A DNA stretch of 42,146 nt from Streptomyces sp. CBMA156 (GCF_014596515.1 NZ_MSJQ01000289.1:1-42146), one strand, 5' to 3'. Positions 7,998-20,115 are shown, numbered from the stretch's first letter. Notes: generated from the sequence alone by a model not told the origin. Numbers and translations: made by a program.

Positions 7998-8927
7998 ATG
8001 GATGTGCGACGGACCACCCCCACCCCCCGAGTCACGCCGGACCTGCCGTTGCACCGGTTACAGGTCCCGCTGCCCCATCTGCTGCCCTTCGCCGTCGGAA
8101 GTTTCGACGCGATCGGCCCGCTCTCGCGGGCCGGCTTCCCCCACCGCCACTCGTTCTACGAGATCGTCCACGTCACCGGCGGCCACGGCGCCCACGTCCT
8201 GGACCTCGTCCACCGGCCTTTGGCGCCACCGCAGTTGTGCGTGATCAACCCCGGCCAGGTGCACTACTGGGCGGATACCGAGGAACTGACGGGCCGGGTC
8301 GTCCTGTTCAACGAGGACTTCCTGCTCGGTCACCCCCAGGACCTCGCCGCCCTGCGGGCCCTGTCCACCCGTCCTGCCCTCGCGCTCGGTGAACAGGCCG
8401 ACGCGGTCGGCGCGTTGCTCGACGACATGGAACACGAGTACCGGACCAGGGCGCCCGGCTACCAGGGTGTGCTGCGGGCCAGCCTGCACATCCTGATCGT
8501 CCGGGCGCTGCGCGCCTGCGCACCCGCCGACCGCCCGGCGGTGCCCAGCCGCCCGGCCGAAGTGGCCGCCGCCTTCACCCGGTTGATCGCCCGGCCGGGC
8601 GGGGTGCGGCACTCGGTGGCCTCCACCGCGCAGGAACTCGGCGTCTCGCCGGGGCACTTGCAGACCCTGGTGAAGCAGGCCACCGGCCGGACCCCGGGCG
8701 GACTGATCCGCCGTCAGCAGACCCTGGAGGCCAAACGGCTGCTCGCCTGCACTGATCTGACGATTCGTCAGGTGTCCAAGGAGGCCGGCTTCGTCGACCC
8801 CGCGTACTTCTGTCGCTTCTTCCGCCGGGAGACCGGGATGACGCCGGGGGAGTTCCGCTCCCGGGTCGACGGAAATCACCACGATCCCCGGATCATGTCC
8901 ATCGCGGTAGCGCCGGACGGCCCGTAA
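7998..8927 (+). CDS. AraC family transcriptional regulator
   Basis: A 309-residue DNA-binding regulator. The N-terminal cupin-like sensing domain (FPHRHSFYEIVHVTGGHG ... CVINPGQVHYW) probably binds a small ligand. The C-terminal ~100 residues carry the two helix-turn-helix units of the AraC family (STAQELGVSPGHLQTLVKQ and IRQVSKEAGFVDPAYFCRFF, then RRETGMTPGEFR). The ATG at 7998 begins the conserved region; the frame is open far upstream through the previous gene but is not coding there. A large hairpin and then the secreted dioxygenase gene lie 124 bp downstream on the same strand, so control of that aromatic-degrading enzyme is plausible but inferred. The ligand is unknown. Confidence 0.9.
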   Translation: MDVRRTTPTPRVTPDLPLHRLQVPLPHLLPFAVGSFDAIGPLSRAGFPHRHSFYEIVHVTGGHGAHVLDLVHRPLAPPQLCVINPGQVHYWADTEELTGRVVLFNEDFLLGHPQDLAALRALSTRPALALGEQADAVGALLDDMEHEYRTRAPGYQGVLRASLHILIVRALRACAPADRPAVPSRPAEVAAAFTRLIARPGGVRHSVASTAQELGVSPGHLQTLVKQATGRTPGGLIRRQQTLEAKRLLACTDLTIRQVSKEAGFVDPAYFCRFFRRETGMTPGEFRSRVDGNHHDPRIMSIAVAPDGP

Positions 8928-8981
8928 CTTTACTGCTGGCCACCGGTGGCCGGTCCGGCGCGCGTGGACGGGCGACCGGTC

Positions 8982-9016
8982 CGGCCCTTGTCATGCCCCC
9001 ACCATGGCAAGGGCCG
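8982..9016 (+). promoter_or_regulatory. Long hairpin between AraC regulator and dioxygenase
   Basis: The arms CGGCCCTTGTCATG (8982-8995) and CATGGCAAGGGCCG (9003-9016) pair over 14 bp, with a single G-U, around a 7-nt C-rich loop. It ends 34 nt before the dioxygenase ATG, so it could terminate the AraC transcript or act as an operator or leader structure for the enzyme. A separate 14-bp palindrome (GGCCACCGGTGGCC) lies just upstream, at about 8939-8952. Confidence 0.55.
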
Positions 9017-9050
9017 CCCCCACCCCCGCCTCACGAAAAGGAGACGGCGC

Positions 9051-9896
9051 ATGCCCACGCCCGACGGCATGATCAGCCGCAAGTCCGTCCTGAAGGCCGC
9101 CGCCGCGCTAGGGGCTGCCCCGCTGCTGGTCGGCGGCGGAGTCGCACTGGCCCGGGACCAGATCGGCACCGGCGAACCGCTCAGCCTCACCCCCGAGTGC
9201 CACGACGGGGACGCCCCCACCATCGAGCAGACGGAGGGCCCGTACTTCAAGCCCAACTCCCCGCTGCGCAGCTCGATGGTCAACGACGGCCCCGGCACCC
9301 ACCTGATCGTCAGCGGCTTCGTCTTCGGCCGCGCCTGCCGGCCCATCTCCGGCGTGCTGCTGGACTTCTGGCAGGCGGACAACAACGGCGACTACGACAA
9401 CGTCACCTACACCTTCCGCGGCCACCAGTTCACCGACGCCAACGGCGCGTACAAGCTGGACACCATCGTGCCCGGCCTCTACCCGGGCCGCACCCGGCAC
9501 ATCCACGTCAAGCTCCAGGCCCCCGGCCGCCCGATCGTCACCACCCAGCTGTACTTCCCGGGTGAGCCGCGCAACAGCACGGACACCATCTACGACGCCC
9601 GGCTGCTGATGAACGTCCGGCAGAACGGCAACACCCGTGAAGGCAGCTTCGACTTCGTGCTGAACGTCGCGCAGACGCCCGGCACGCCGAGCCCGACGCC
9701 CACCACGCCCACGCCCACCGCCACCAACACGGGTGGTCCGACCACGCCGCCCGGCGGCACCTGGACCCCGGGCACCCTGTACAACGCGGGCGACCGCGTG
9801 ACCTACTCCGGCGTCTCCTACACCTGCCTCCAGGGCCACACCGCCATGGCCGGCTGGGAGCCGCCGAACGTGCCGGCCCTCTGGAAGCGGTCGTAG
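9051..9896 (+). CDS. Secreted intradiol ring-cleavage dioxygenase with C-terminal CBM5/12 module
   Basis: A 281-residue exported enzyme predicted to cleave catechol-type aromatics between the hydroxyls, using Fe(III). Residues 1-35 form a signal sequence (SRKSVLKAAAALGAAPLLVGG), close to a Tat motif but with Arg-Lys in place of Arg-Arg. The dioxygenase core spans ~45-205: TIEQTEGPYF, LLDFWQADNNGDYDN (candidate ligand Tyr115) and GLYPGRTRHIHVKL (Tyr144, His150, His152). A Pro/Thr linker (~208-236) leads to a 45-residue chitin/cellulose-binding module of type 5/12 (WTPGTLYNAGDRVTYSGVSYTCLQ). The start ATG at 9051 follows AAAGGAGA at ideal spacing. The same fusion is known in Streptomyces (SACTE_2871 of strain SirexAA-E), where it acts on lignin-derived catechols. 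The iron-ligand assignment is by motif only. Confidence 0.93.
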   Translation: MPTPDGMISRKSVLKAAAALGAAPLLVGGGVALARDQIGTGEPLSLTPECHDGDAPTIEQTEGPYFKPNSPLRSSMVNDGPGTHLIVSGFVFGRACRPISGVLLDFWQADNNGDYDNVTYTFRGHQFTDANGAYKLDTIVPGLYPGRTRHIHVKLQAPGRPIVTTQLYFPGEPRNSTDTIYDARLLMNVRQNGNTREGSFDFVLNVAQTPGTPSPTPTTPTPTATNTGGPTTPPGGTWTPGTLYNAGDRVTYSGVSYTCLQGHTAMAGWEPPNVPALWKRS

Positions 9897-10078
9897 CGGC
9901 TCCGGCCGCATCCCCAGGGGTGCCGGGCGCCCGGTCGGCGGCAGGGCCGACCGGGCGCTCACCCGCGCCCGGAGCCGGGCGGTTCCGTTCATTACCAGTC
10001 GGGAAACCGCCGGGCAACGCCAGGAAGCGAATCCAGTCGATCTTCCGCACTGGTTGGGCTTTCAAATGTTCGCAAGGT

Positions 10079-10084
10079 TAAAGT
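10079..10084 (+). promoter_or_regulatory. -10 box for a probable leaderless mshC mRNA
   Basis: TAAAGT ends 7 nt before the mshC ATG at 10092, and no ribosome-binding site precedes the start. A weak -35 (TTGGGC, about 10054) lies ~19 nt upstream. The surrounding 40 bp are unusually A/T-rich for this genome. Confidence 0.5.
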
Positions 10085-10091
10085 TGTTTCC

Positions 10092-11321
10092 ATGCATGCC
10101 TGGCCCGCCTCCGAGGTTCCCGCCCTGCCTGGTCAGGGGCTCCCCCTCCGTATCCACGACACCGCAGCGGGAACGGTCCGCGAGGTGGTGCCGCAGGACG
10201 GCACCGCCCGGATCTACGTCTGCGGCATCACCCCCTACGACGCGACCCACATGGGCCACGCCGCCACCTACAACGCGTTCGACCTGGTGCAGCGCGTCTG
10301 GAAGGACGCCGGCCACGACGTCCTGTACATCCAGAACGTGACCGACGTCGACGACCCGCTGCTCGCCCGCGCGGTCGAGACCGGTCAGGACTGGACCGCC
10401 CTCGCCGAGCGCGAGACGGCCCTGTTCCGCGAGGACATGACCGCGCTGCGGATGCTCCCGCCGGCCCACTACATCGGCGCCGTCGAGTCGATCCCGTGGA
10501 TCGTCCCGATCGTCCAGAAGCTCCTGGCCGCGGGCGCCGCCTACCAGGTGGACGGCGACATCTACTTCTCGGTCGACGCCGACCCGCACTTCGGCGAGGT
10601 CTCCGGCCTCACCGCCGAGGCCATGCGCCCGGTCTTCGCCGAGCGCGGCGGCGACCCGGACCGCCCGGGCAAGCGCAACCCGCTGGACGCCCTGCTCTGG
10701 CTGGCCGCCCGCCCGGGCGAGCCCGCCTGGGACACCGAGCTCGGCCACGGCCGGCCCGGCTGGCACATCGAGTGCGTCGCCATCGCCCTCCAGTACCTCG
10801 GGATGTCCTTCGACATCCAGGGCGGCGGCAGCGACCTCTCCTTCCCGCACCACGAGATGGGCGCCGCGCACGCCCAGGTCGCCACCGGCACCCACCCGTA
10901 CGCCAAGGCGTACGTGCACGCCGGCATGGTCGGCCTGGACGGCCACAAGATGTCCAAGTCCCGCGGCAACCTGGTCTTCGTCTCGGCGCTGCGCCGCGAG
11001 GGCGTCGACCCGGCGGCGATCCGCCTGGCGCTGCTCGCGCACCACTACCGCGCGGACTGGGAGTGGACCAAGAGCACCCTGGACGATGCCGTCGAGCGCC
11101 TCGCCCGCTGGCGCGCCGCGGTCTCCCGGCCGGACGGCCCGGCCGGTGAGCAGCTGCTCACCGAGGTCAGGGCGGCGCTCGCGAACGACCTGGACGCGCC
11201 CGCCGCGCTGGCCGCGGTCGACCGCTGGGCGGCCCGGCAGGAGGCCGAGGGCGGCACCGACATCGGCGCGCCCGGTCTGGTGACCCGCACCGTGGACGCC
11301 CTGCTCGGCGTCGCGCTGTAG
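10092..11321 (+). CDS. mshC: Cysteine:GlcN-inositol ligase MshC (mycothiol biosynthesis)
   Basis: A 409-residue ATP-dependent ligase that joins L-cysteine to 1-O-(2-amino-2-deoxy-alpha-D-glucopyranosyl)-D-myo-inositol, the third step specific to mycothiol, the actinomycete redox thiol. It is a paralogue of cysteinyl-tRNA synthetase: zinc-site Cys44 in YVCGITPYD, a HIGH-type motif HMGH at 53-56, '[14 protein letters not shown]' and KMSKS at residues 286-290. It is shorter than CysS and lacks the tRNA-binding C-terminal part, ending in a small helical domain. The start at ATG 10092 appears leaderless. It converges on the PAC2 gene across a perfect 20-bp terminator. Identification is very secure. 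Confidence 0.96.
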   Translation: MHAWPASEVPALPGQGLPLRIHDTAAGTVREVVPQDGTARIYVCGITPYDATHMGHAATYNAFDLVQRVWKDAGHDVLYIQNVTDVDDPLLARAVETGQDWTALAERETALFREDMTALRMLPPAHYIGAVESIPWIVPIVQKLLAAGAAYQVDGDIYFSVDADPHFGEVSGLTAEAMRPVFAERGGDPDRPGKRNPLDALLWLAARPGEPAWDTELGHGRPGWHIECVAIALQYLGMSFDIQGGGSDLSFPHHEMGAAHAQVATGTHPYAKAYVHAGMVGLDGHKMSKSRGNLVFVSALRREGVDPAAIRLALLAHHYRADWEWTKSTLDDAVERLARWRAAVSRPDGPAGEQLLTEVRAALANDLDAPAALAAVDRWAARQEAEGGTDIGAPGLVTRTVDALLGVAL

Positions 11322-11340
11322 GCCAGGGCCCCGCACCACA

Positions 11341-11385
11341 CGCCGAAGGGGCGTCAGGACACCTGGTCCTGACGCCCCTTCGGCG
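11341..11385. terminator. Bidirectional terminator between mshC and PAC2 gene
   Basis: A perfect 20-bp stem (11341-11360 with 11366-11385) closes a 5-nt loop ACCTG. It starts 20 nt after the mshC stop and 24 nt from the stop of the opposing gene, so it can serve both transcripts. Confidence 0.85.
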
Positions 11386-11408
11386 GTTCCGGCGCCCGTG
11401 GGCGGGGG

Positions 11409-12362
11409 CTACTCGTCCTCGGCGCCGTCCTGGCTCTCCCTGGCGGTGCCCGGCGTCTCCGGATCGGCCGGCCGCTCCGCGGTGGCGTGCCCGGCCACCG
11501 GCTTCTCGCCGGTCGGCCCGACGTTCTCCCGGCGGCGCAGGTAGCGCTCGAACTCGCGGGCGATGGCGTCCCCGGAGGCCTCCGGCAGCTCCGCGGTGTC
11601 CTGCGCCTCCTCCAGCTGCTGGACGTACTCGGCGACCTCGCTGTCCTCGGCGGCCAGCTGGTCCACGCCGAGCTGCCAGGCCCTGGCGTCCTCGCCCAGC
11701 TCGCCCGGCGGGATGCGCAGGTCGAGCAGGTCCTCCAGCTTGTTGACCAGGGCCAGCGTGGCCTTGGGGTTCGGCGGCTGGGAGACGTAGTGCGGCACGG
11801 CCGCCCAGAGCGTCACGGCCGGCACCCCGGCGTGGGTGCAGGCCTCCTGGAGCACCCCGACGATGCCGGTGGGCCCCTCGTAGCGGCTCTCCTCCAGGTC
11901 CAGCCGGCGGGCCAGCTCGGGATCGGAGGTGACCCCGCTGACCGGCACCGGGCGGCTGTGCGGGGTGTCCCCGAGCAGCGCGCCCAGGATCACCACCAGC
12001 TCGACGCCCAGCTCGTGCGCGAAGCCCAGCAGCTCGTTGCAGAACGAGCGCCAGCGCATGCTCGGCTCGATGCCGCGGACCAGCACGATGTCCCTGGTCG
12101 TCGGCTCCGTGACCCGGACCACCGAGAGCCGGGTGGTGGGCCAGGTGATCCGGCGGACGCCGCCGTCCAGCCAGATCGTGGGCCGGTTGACCTGGAAGTC
12201 GTAGTAGTCCTCCGCGTCCAGGGCGGCGAACACCTTGCCGCTCCAGGTCTCGTCCAGATGTGCCAGAGCCGCGGAGGCGGCGTCGCCCGCGTCGTTCCAG
12301 CCCTCGAACGCGCAGACCATCACCGGGTCGATCAACTCGGGAACATCTTCCAGCTCGATCAC
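11409..12362 (-). CDS. PAC2 family (proteasome assembly chaperone-like) protein
   Basis: A 317-residue cytosolic protein of the PAC2 family, related in fold to eukaryotic proteasome assembly chaperones. In actinobacteria its role is not settled. Diagnostic blocks are VIELEDVPELIDPVMVCAFEGWNDAGDAAS near the start, split by DAEDYYDFQVNRP, then LVRGIEPSMRWR, VVILGALLGDTPHSRP and TLWAAVPHYVSQPPNPKATLAL. The C-terminal ~60 residues are acidic and probably unstructured. The GTG at 12362 is preferred because GGAGGGAG lies 7 nt upstream and homologues start at '(V/M)IELE'. An ATG at 12464 would add 34 Arg/Pro-rich residues. A Pup-proteasome locus lies ~13 kb away, but a functional link is speculation. 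Confidence 0.9.
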   Translation of the reverse strand: MIELEDVPELIDPVMVCAFEGWNDAGDAASAALAHLDETWSGKVFAALDAEDYYDFQVNRPTIWLDGGVRRITWPTTRLSVVRVTEPTTRDIVLVRGIEPSMRWRSFCNELLGFAHELGVELVVILGALLGDTPHSRPVPVSGVTSDPELARRLDLEESRYEGPTGIVGVLQEACTHAGVPAVTLWAAVPHYVSQPPNPKATLALVNKLEDLLDLRIPPGELGEDARAWQLGVDQLAAEDSEVAEYVQQLEEAQDTAELPEASGDAIAREFERYLRRRENVGPTGEKPVAGHATAERPADPETPGTARESQDGAEDE

Positions 12363-12695
12363 CCAGCGTCTCCCTCCGGTCGGCGGTCGGACCTGCGCCG
12401 CCCCGGCTGGCCTGCCGGGGCGCCGACGGGCCGGCTGCCGACTGTCGAACCTCTCGTCTCCCATGGAACGCCTCGCTCCATGGTCCCTACCTGCCCAGCC
12501 TACGGGCTTTGATGCGCACCGCGGCCGGGCACCGGGACAGTCTGGGGGAGCGGGCCGCCCCGATCCAGCGGATATCGGGGGCCCGGGGCTGACGGCCCGT
12601 CAGGTGATCGGCGAAGGCGGAGAGTGTCCGGGCCGTGCCACGGCGTGACGGTCGCCCCGTCGTGGCAGGGTCCCGCCGGTCCGCCGGCGGCGCCG
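12363..12695. other. 333-bp gene-free stretch: PAC2 upstream region and GH18-like gene 3' end
   Basis: No supported gene is seen here. For the leftward PAC2 gene there is a candidate -10, TAGGCT (complement of about 12495-12500). Next comes an inverted repeat, CCATGGA (12461-12467) with TCCATGG (12477-12483), which would lie in the mRNA leader or just before the alternative ATG at 12464. A short palindrome CTGACGG-C-CCGTCAG lies at about 12584-12598, and a terminator-like hairpin at 12636-12667. Confidence 0.4.
12636..12667 (-). terminator. Candidate terminator of the GH18-like gene
   Basis: TGCCACG (12636-12642) pairs with CGTGGCA (12661-12667), with a possible 4-bp inner stem (ACGG/CCGT). 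It is 29 bp past the stop of the leftward gene. The interrupted stem makes the call uncertain. Confidence 0.4.
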
Positions 12696-13790
12696 CTACT
12701 CCGCGGCCACCCAGCCGCTGCGGTACGCGGCCCAGTGCTCGGGCCGCGAGGCGAAGTCCACGTACAGCGCGACGCCGAAGTTCGCCCGCCGCCGGTCCTC
12801 CCGGCCCAGGCCCAGCCGGACGCCCCGGACGGCCGCCCGGACGGTCTCGGCGTCACCCCAGTGGCCCCACTTGTCGTCCCAGAAGAACGGCAGGCCCATC
12901 AGCAGGTCCACGTCGGCCGGGGTGGCCCGCAGCGCCAGCTCGGTCTGCCGGGCGACGTAGCCGCCGTACAGCGGCTCGGTGGGCATCGAGGTGTCGTAGC
13001 TCATCACCGCGATCTGGTCGACCCGGCGGGCGGTCTCGGTGAAGTACGCCGCGTCCCACCACTTGCCGTGGCCGGTGAGCAGGATGCCGGCCGTGTGCAG
13101 GCCGGGGACCGGGTCGATCTGCGGGGCCGCCACCGACAGCTCGGCGCCGCGCGCCGCGGTGACCGGACGGACCTGGTCGAGCAGGGCCAGCCAGCCGGCC
13201 GAACCGGGGCGGATCGGCTCCATGTCGAAGTGCACGCCGTCGAAGCCGAGGTCCAGCACCTGGCGGGCGGAGGCGGTGACCCGGTCCCGGGTGGGGCCGT
13301 CCTCCAGGTCCAGGCCGTCCTTCTCCGGCCTGACCTCGTCCCCCAGCCAGCTCTGCAGGCGCACCCCGGGCAGGGCCCGGTGCACGGTGTCGGTGAACCA
13401 GCGGCCCCTGGGGTGCACGGCGGGCGGCAGCGAGCCGTCGTGCTCCAGCGGTCCGGTGTGCACGTACAGGTCCCTGATGCCGGTTCCGGCCAGTTGCCGG
13501 ACCAGCGCGGCCACGTCCGCCTCGGTCCTGCGGCCGTCCACCCAGGCGTGGCCGAGCCAGAGCGCGTCCCGGCCCCTGGTGCGGGCCTCGGCGGCGGGCT
13601 CGCCGGTGTAGTGCAGCCGGAACACCACGAACACCGAGCCCAGCGCGGTGGCCGGTACGGCCGCCACCAGGGCCAGGACCAGCAGGGCCCGGCGCCACCG
13701 GGACCAGGTCCGCCAGCGGTCGCGCAGCGCGCGGAACGGGGCCCCCAGGGCCCGACCGGCACGCCGCGCGGAGGTCCGGAATCCGGCCAC
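12696..13790 (-). CDS. Membrane-anchored glycoside hydrolase family 18-like protein
   Basis: A 364-residue protein with a short basic cytosolic N-terminus, one transmembrane helix (~35-57, ALLVLALVAAVPATALGSVFVVF) and a large extracytoplasmic TIM-barrel-like domain. LDLGFDGVHFDMEP (Asp184 to Glu191) matches the GH18 active-site pattern DxxDxDxE reasonably, with Glu191 as the presumed acid. Supporting blocks are LYVHTGPL, ELSVAAPQIDPVPG, VDQIAVMSYDT (a typical GH18 'MxYD' strand) and LMGLPFFWDDKWGHWG. The GTG at 13790 follows GGGGGGAG; the frame stays open into the metH upstream region, but that extension is not credible. It is divergent from metH across 142 bp. Chitinase-like activity is not certain, as many members act on other glycans or are only binding proteins. 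Confidence 0.75.
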   Translation of the reverse strand: MAGFRTSARRAGRALGAPFRALRDRWRTWSRWRRALLVLALVAAVPATALGSVFVVFRLHYTGEPAAEARTRGRDALWLGHAWVDGRRTEADVAALVRQLAGTGIRDLYVHTGPLEHDGSLPPAVHPRGRWFTDTVHRALPGVRLQSWLGDEVRPEKDGLDLEDGPTRDRVTASARQVLDLGFDGVHFDMEPIRPGSAGWLALLDQVRPVTAARGAELSVAAPQIDPVPGLHTAGILLTGHGKWWDAAYFTETARRVDQIAVMSYDTSMPTEPLYGGYVARQTELALRATPADVDLLMGLPFFWDDKWGHWGDAETVRAAVRGVRLGLGREDRRRANFGVALYVDFASRPEHWAAYRSGWVAAE

Positions 13791-13932
13791 GCGCTTGCTC
13801 CCCCCTTGCGGTCGAGCGCTCAGGATACGGAATGGAACGGCGGGCGGAGCCGTGGGCCGGATACTCTGGCCACGTGCGTGCCCGAGCAAGCGGGTCGCAA
13901 AGCCGACAGCCGTCGCACCAGGGAGAAGCCCC

Positions 13933-17445
<3,513 letters not shown>

Positions 17446-17461
17446 CCCCCGGTTCGCCCCG

Positions 17462-17489
17462 CGTCCGCTCCTTCCGGACGGAGCGGGCG
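17462..17489 (+). terminator. Terminator-like hairpin after metH
   Basis: CCGCTCC (17465-17471) pairs with GGAGCGG (17480-17486), extended outward by G-U/G-C pairs, around an 8-nt loop. It begins about 17 nt after the metH stop. Confidence 0.5.
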
Positions 17490-17584
17490 TATCCTGGATG
17501 ATCCTGAACGGGCCGGTCCGCTCACCAGCGGGCCGGCCCGCGCCCTTCCCCGGAACGCCCCGGGCCTGCCGGAAGGACCCCACC

Positions 17585-18289
17585 ATGACGACCAGTTCCA
17601 CCGCCACGCGCCTCCTCGACCACGGGGACGACCGCGGGCTCCAGGCGGTGCTGCTGGACATGGACGGGACCCTGGTGGACACGGAGGACTTCTGGTGGCA
17701 GGCCGAGGCCTCGCTCTTCGCCGAGCTGGGCCACGAGCTGGACGAGGCGGACCGCGCCCACGTGGTCGGCGGCCCGATGACCAGGGTGATGGACTACCTG
17801 GTCGCGAGGACGGGCGTGGACATCGCGCCGGCCGAGCTCGGCGTGCTGGTCAACCAGCGCTTCGTCGACCTGCTGGCCGGCGGCGTGCCGCTCATGCCGG
17901 GTGCCGAACGGCTGCTCAACACCCTTGCCGCGCACGGCGTCCCGGCCGCCCTGGTGTCCGCCTCGCACCGGCACGTGATCGACATCGTGCTGCGCTCGCT
18001 GGGCGCCCACCACTTCGCCTTCACCATCGGCGGGGACGAGGTGCCGCGCACCAAGCCGTTCCCCGACCCGTACCTGGAGGCGGCCCGGCGACTGGGCGCG
18101 GAGCCGTCCCGCTGCGTGGTGGTCGAGGACACCCCGACCGGGGTGCAGGCGGGCGAGGCGGCCGGCTGCCCGGTCGTCGCGGTGCCCTCGGTGGCGGCGA
18201 TCGAGCCGGCTCCCGGGCGGCTGGTGCTGCCCTCGCTGGAGCGGGTCGACCTCGACCTGTTGCGTTCGCTGGTCGCTTCCCGAGTGTGA
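17585..18289 (+). CDS. HAD family phosphatase / beta-phosphoglucomutase-like hydrolase
   Basis: A 234-residue haloacid dehalogenase-superfamily hydrolase with a small alpha-helical cap (subfamily IA). Motif I is LLDMDGTLVDTE (nucleophile Asp25, acid Asp27), motif II ALVSASHRH, the motif III lysine is in VPRTKPFPDPYLEAARRLG, and motif IV is VVVEDTPTGVQAG. It probably removes phosphate from a sugar phosphate or similar small molecule; the exact substrate cannot be read from sequence. The ATG at 17585 follows GGAAGGA. TATCCT at 17490-17495 could be its -10, immediately after the metH hairpin, so it is probably its own unit. The frame is open upstream to 17498, but that stretch has no family resemblance. 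Confidence 0.9.
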   Translation: MTTSSTATRLLDHGDDRGLQAVLLDMDGTLVDTEDFWWQAEASLFAELGHELDEADRAHVVGGPMTRVMDYLVARTGVDIAPAELGVLVNQRFVDLLAGGVPLMPGAERLLNTLAAHGVPAALVSASHRHVIDIVLRSLGAHHFAFTIGGDEVPRTKPFPDPYLEAARRLGAEPSRCVVVEDTPTGVQAGEAAGCPVVAVPSVAAIEPAPGRLVLPSLERVDLDLLRSLVASRV

Positions 18290-18510
18290 TAGTCATCTCA
18301 TTGCGACCCGGACCTACTCGCCGGTACGCGACCTGACGGGGCTCCGGACCGGAGCTGCCGGGGGAGAAAACGGGCATTGGCTGACAACTCGTCGGGTGCG
18401 TCGTGATGCCCCGAACCACCGTGTCCCAAACGTCATCTGCACGGGTACCGGTCGTGCGTGTTCGATATGGCACGCTACTCCAGTTCGTGCCACCCAGAAG
18501 GACGCGCCTC

Positions 18511-20115
18511 GTGAAGACTTCAGCTGAACGCCTGGCAGCACTCGGATGCGCCGGCCTGGTCGCCGTTACGGTGGCGGGCTGCGGATCGGTGACCGACGTG
18601 GTCAAGGGGGACGGCGGCAAGTCGATCACCATGGGCACCAGTCAGCTGACCGGTGTCCTGGACCCGGCCGCCGCCTACGACTCCGGTTCCTGGCTGCTGC
18701 TGCGCAACACCTTCCAGTCGCTGCTCACCTTCCAGGCGGCCGCCAGCGCGCCGTCCCCGGATGCCGCGCAGTCCTGTGAGTTCACCGGTGGCGAGGCCAC
18801 CGAGTACCACTGCGTCCTGAAGCCCGGTCTGAAGTTCTCCAACGGGCACCCGATGACCGCCCAGGACGTGGTCTTCTCGATCGAGCGCACCAAGAAGATC
18901 AACGACCCGAACGGTCCGGCCGAGCTGCTCGACTCGATCAAGTCCGTCGAGGCCAAGGGCGACAACGAGGTGCTGTTCCACCTCTCCACGCCCGACGCCA
19001 CCCTGCCGGCCAAGCTGGCGAGCCCGGCCGGCGCCATCGTGGACCACCAGGCCTACCCCGCCGACAAGGTCGTCCCCAACGACAAGCTGATCGGCTCCGG
19101 CCCGTACCGCATCGACTCGGTCGAGAACATGAGCGGCGGCAAGCAGCTGGGCAAGGTCGTGCTGGCGGCCAACGACAAGTACGGCGGCGAGGCCAAGCGG
19201 CGCAACGGCAAGTTCACCGTGCGGTACTTCGACAAGCCGGACGACCTGAAGACGGCGCTGGACAAGGGCGAGGTCGACCTCACCGACAACAGCCTGGAGC
19301 CGAACACCGCCGCGCAGGTCCGCTCCGACCAGCAGGGCGGCAAGACCGACCTCCAGGTGACCGAGGGCGACAGCAACGACACCCGTTCGCTGGTCTTCAA
19401 CACCAAGGACCAGCTGATGAGCAACGTCGCGGTCCGGCAGGCCGCGGCCCAGCTGATGGACCGCAAGGCGCTCGCCCGCGACGTCTTCGCCCGCACCGTC
19501 CAGGCGCTCTACTCGCTGGTCCCGGCCGGCCTCCCCGGCCACACCACGGCCTTCTTCGACCGCTACGGCGACCAGGACGTGGCCAAGGCCAAGAAGATAC
19601 TCACCGACGCCAAGGTCCAGACCCCGGTCAAGTTCACCCTCACCTGGTCCCGTTCGCGGGCCGGCAGCAACGAGGCCGAGACCCTGAAGAAGCAGCTGGA
19701 GACCGGCGGCCTCTTCCAGGTGACGCTGGCCCAGGAGCCGGACTGGGACTCGTACCGCAAGGGCTGGACCGAGAGCAAGTACCAGGCGTACATCATCGGC
19801 TGGTTCGCCGACTACCCGGACCCGGACAACTACCTCGCCCCGCTGCTGGTCAACGGCGGTGCCTACCACCACGGTTGGGACGACCAGCGGATCAGCGGGA
19901 AGCTGGTGCCGGACGGCCTCAAGCAGACCGACCGCAGCGCCGCGGCCGGCACCTACGCGCAGATCCAGCAGATCGAGGCCGAGTCCGTGCCGCTGATCCC
20001 GCTGTACCAGAACAAGTCCTTCTTCGCGTCCCGCTCGTACGTCACCGGTGTCGAGTCCACCGTCGACACCACCGGCTACTTCCGCTTCTGGGAGATCGGC
20101 CGGACCAACAAGTAG
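18511..20115 (+). CDS. ABC transporter solute-binding lipoprotein, family 5 (oligopeptide type)
   Basis: A 534-residue extracellular lipoprotein of the peptide/nickel-type solute-binding family. The signal peptide ends in the lipobox TVAGC (lipidated Cys24). Family blocks include LKPGLKFSNGHPMTAQDVVFSIERTK, IGSGPYRIDS, NVAVRQAAAQLMDRKAL and IIGWFADYPDPDNYLAPLL. It would capture peptides or similar solutes for import. No permease or ATPase gene is nearby, so it is either an orphan binding protein or works with subunits encoded elsewhere. The GTG at 18511 follows AGAAGGA. A 7-bp hairpin (TGGCACG / CGTGCCA, 18468-18492) sits just upstream of the ribosome-binding site. A strong terminator follows. 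Confidence 0.92.
   Translation: MKTSAERLAALGCAGLVAVTVAGCGSVTDVVKGDGGKSITMGTSQLTGVLDPAAAYDSGSWLLLRNTFQSLLTFQAAASAPSPDAAQSCEFTGGEATEYHCVLKPGLKFSNGHPMTAQDVVFSIERTKKINDPNGPAELLDSIKSVEAKGDNEVLFHLSTPDATLPAKLASPAGAIVDHQAYPADKVVPNDKLIGSGPYRIDSVENMSGGKQLGKVVLAANDKYGGEAKRRNGKFTVRYFDKPDDLKTALDKGEVDLTDNSLEPNTAAQVRSDQQGGKTDLQVTEGDSNDTRSLVFNTKDQLMSNVAVRQAAAQLMDRKALARDVFARTVQALYSLVPAGLPGHTTAFFDRYGDQDVAKAKKILTDAKVQTPVKFTLTWSRSRAGSNEAETLKKQLETGGLFQVTLAQEPDWDSYRKGWTESKYQAYIIGWFADYPDPDNYLAPLLVNGGAYHHGWDDQRISGKLVPDGLKQTDRSAAAGTYAQIQQIEAESVPLIPLYQNKSFFASRSYVTGVESTVDTTGYFRFWEIGRTNK

Noticed and set aside
13791..13932. Cobalamin or SAH riboswitch upstream of metH
   Set aside because: The 142-bp gap is too short for a full cobalamin riboswitch, and I could not match the conserved core of either class. 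Only weak short stems (for example GTGCG 13874-13878 with CGCAC 13914-13918) are seen.
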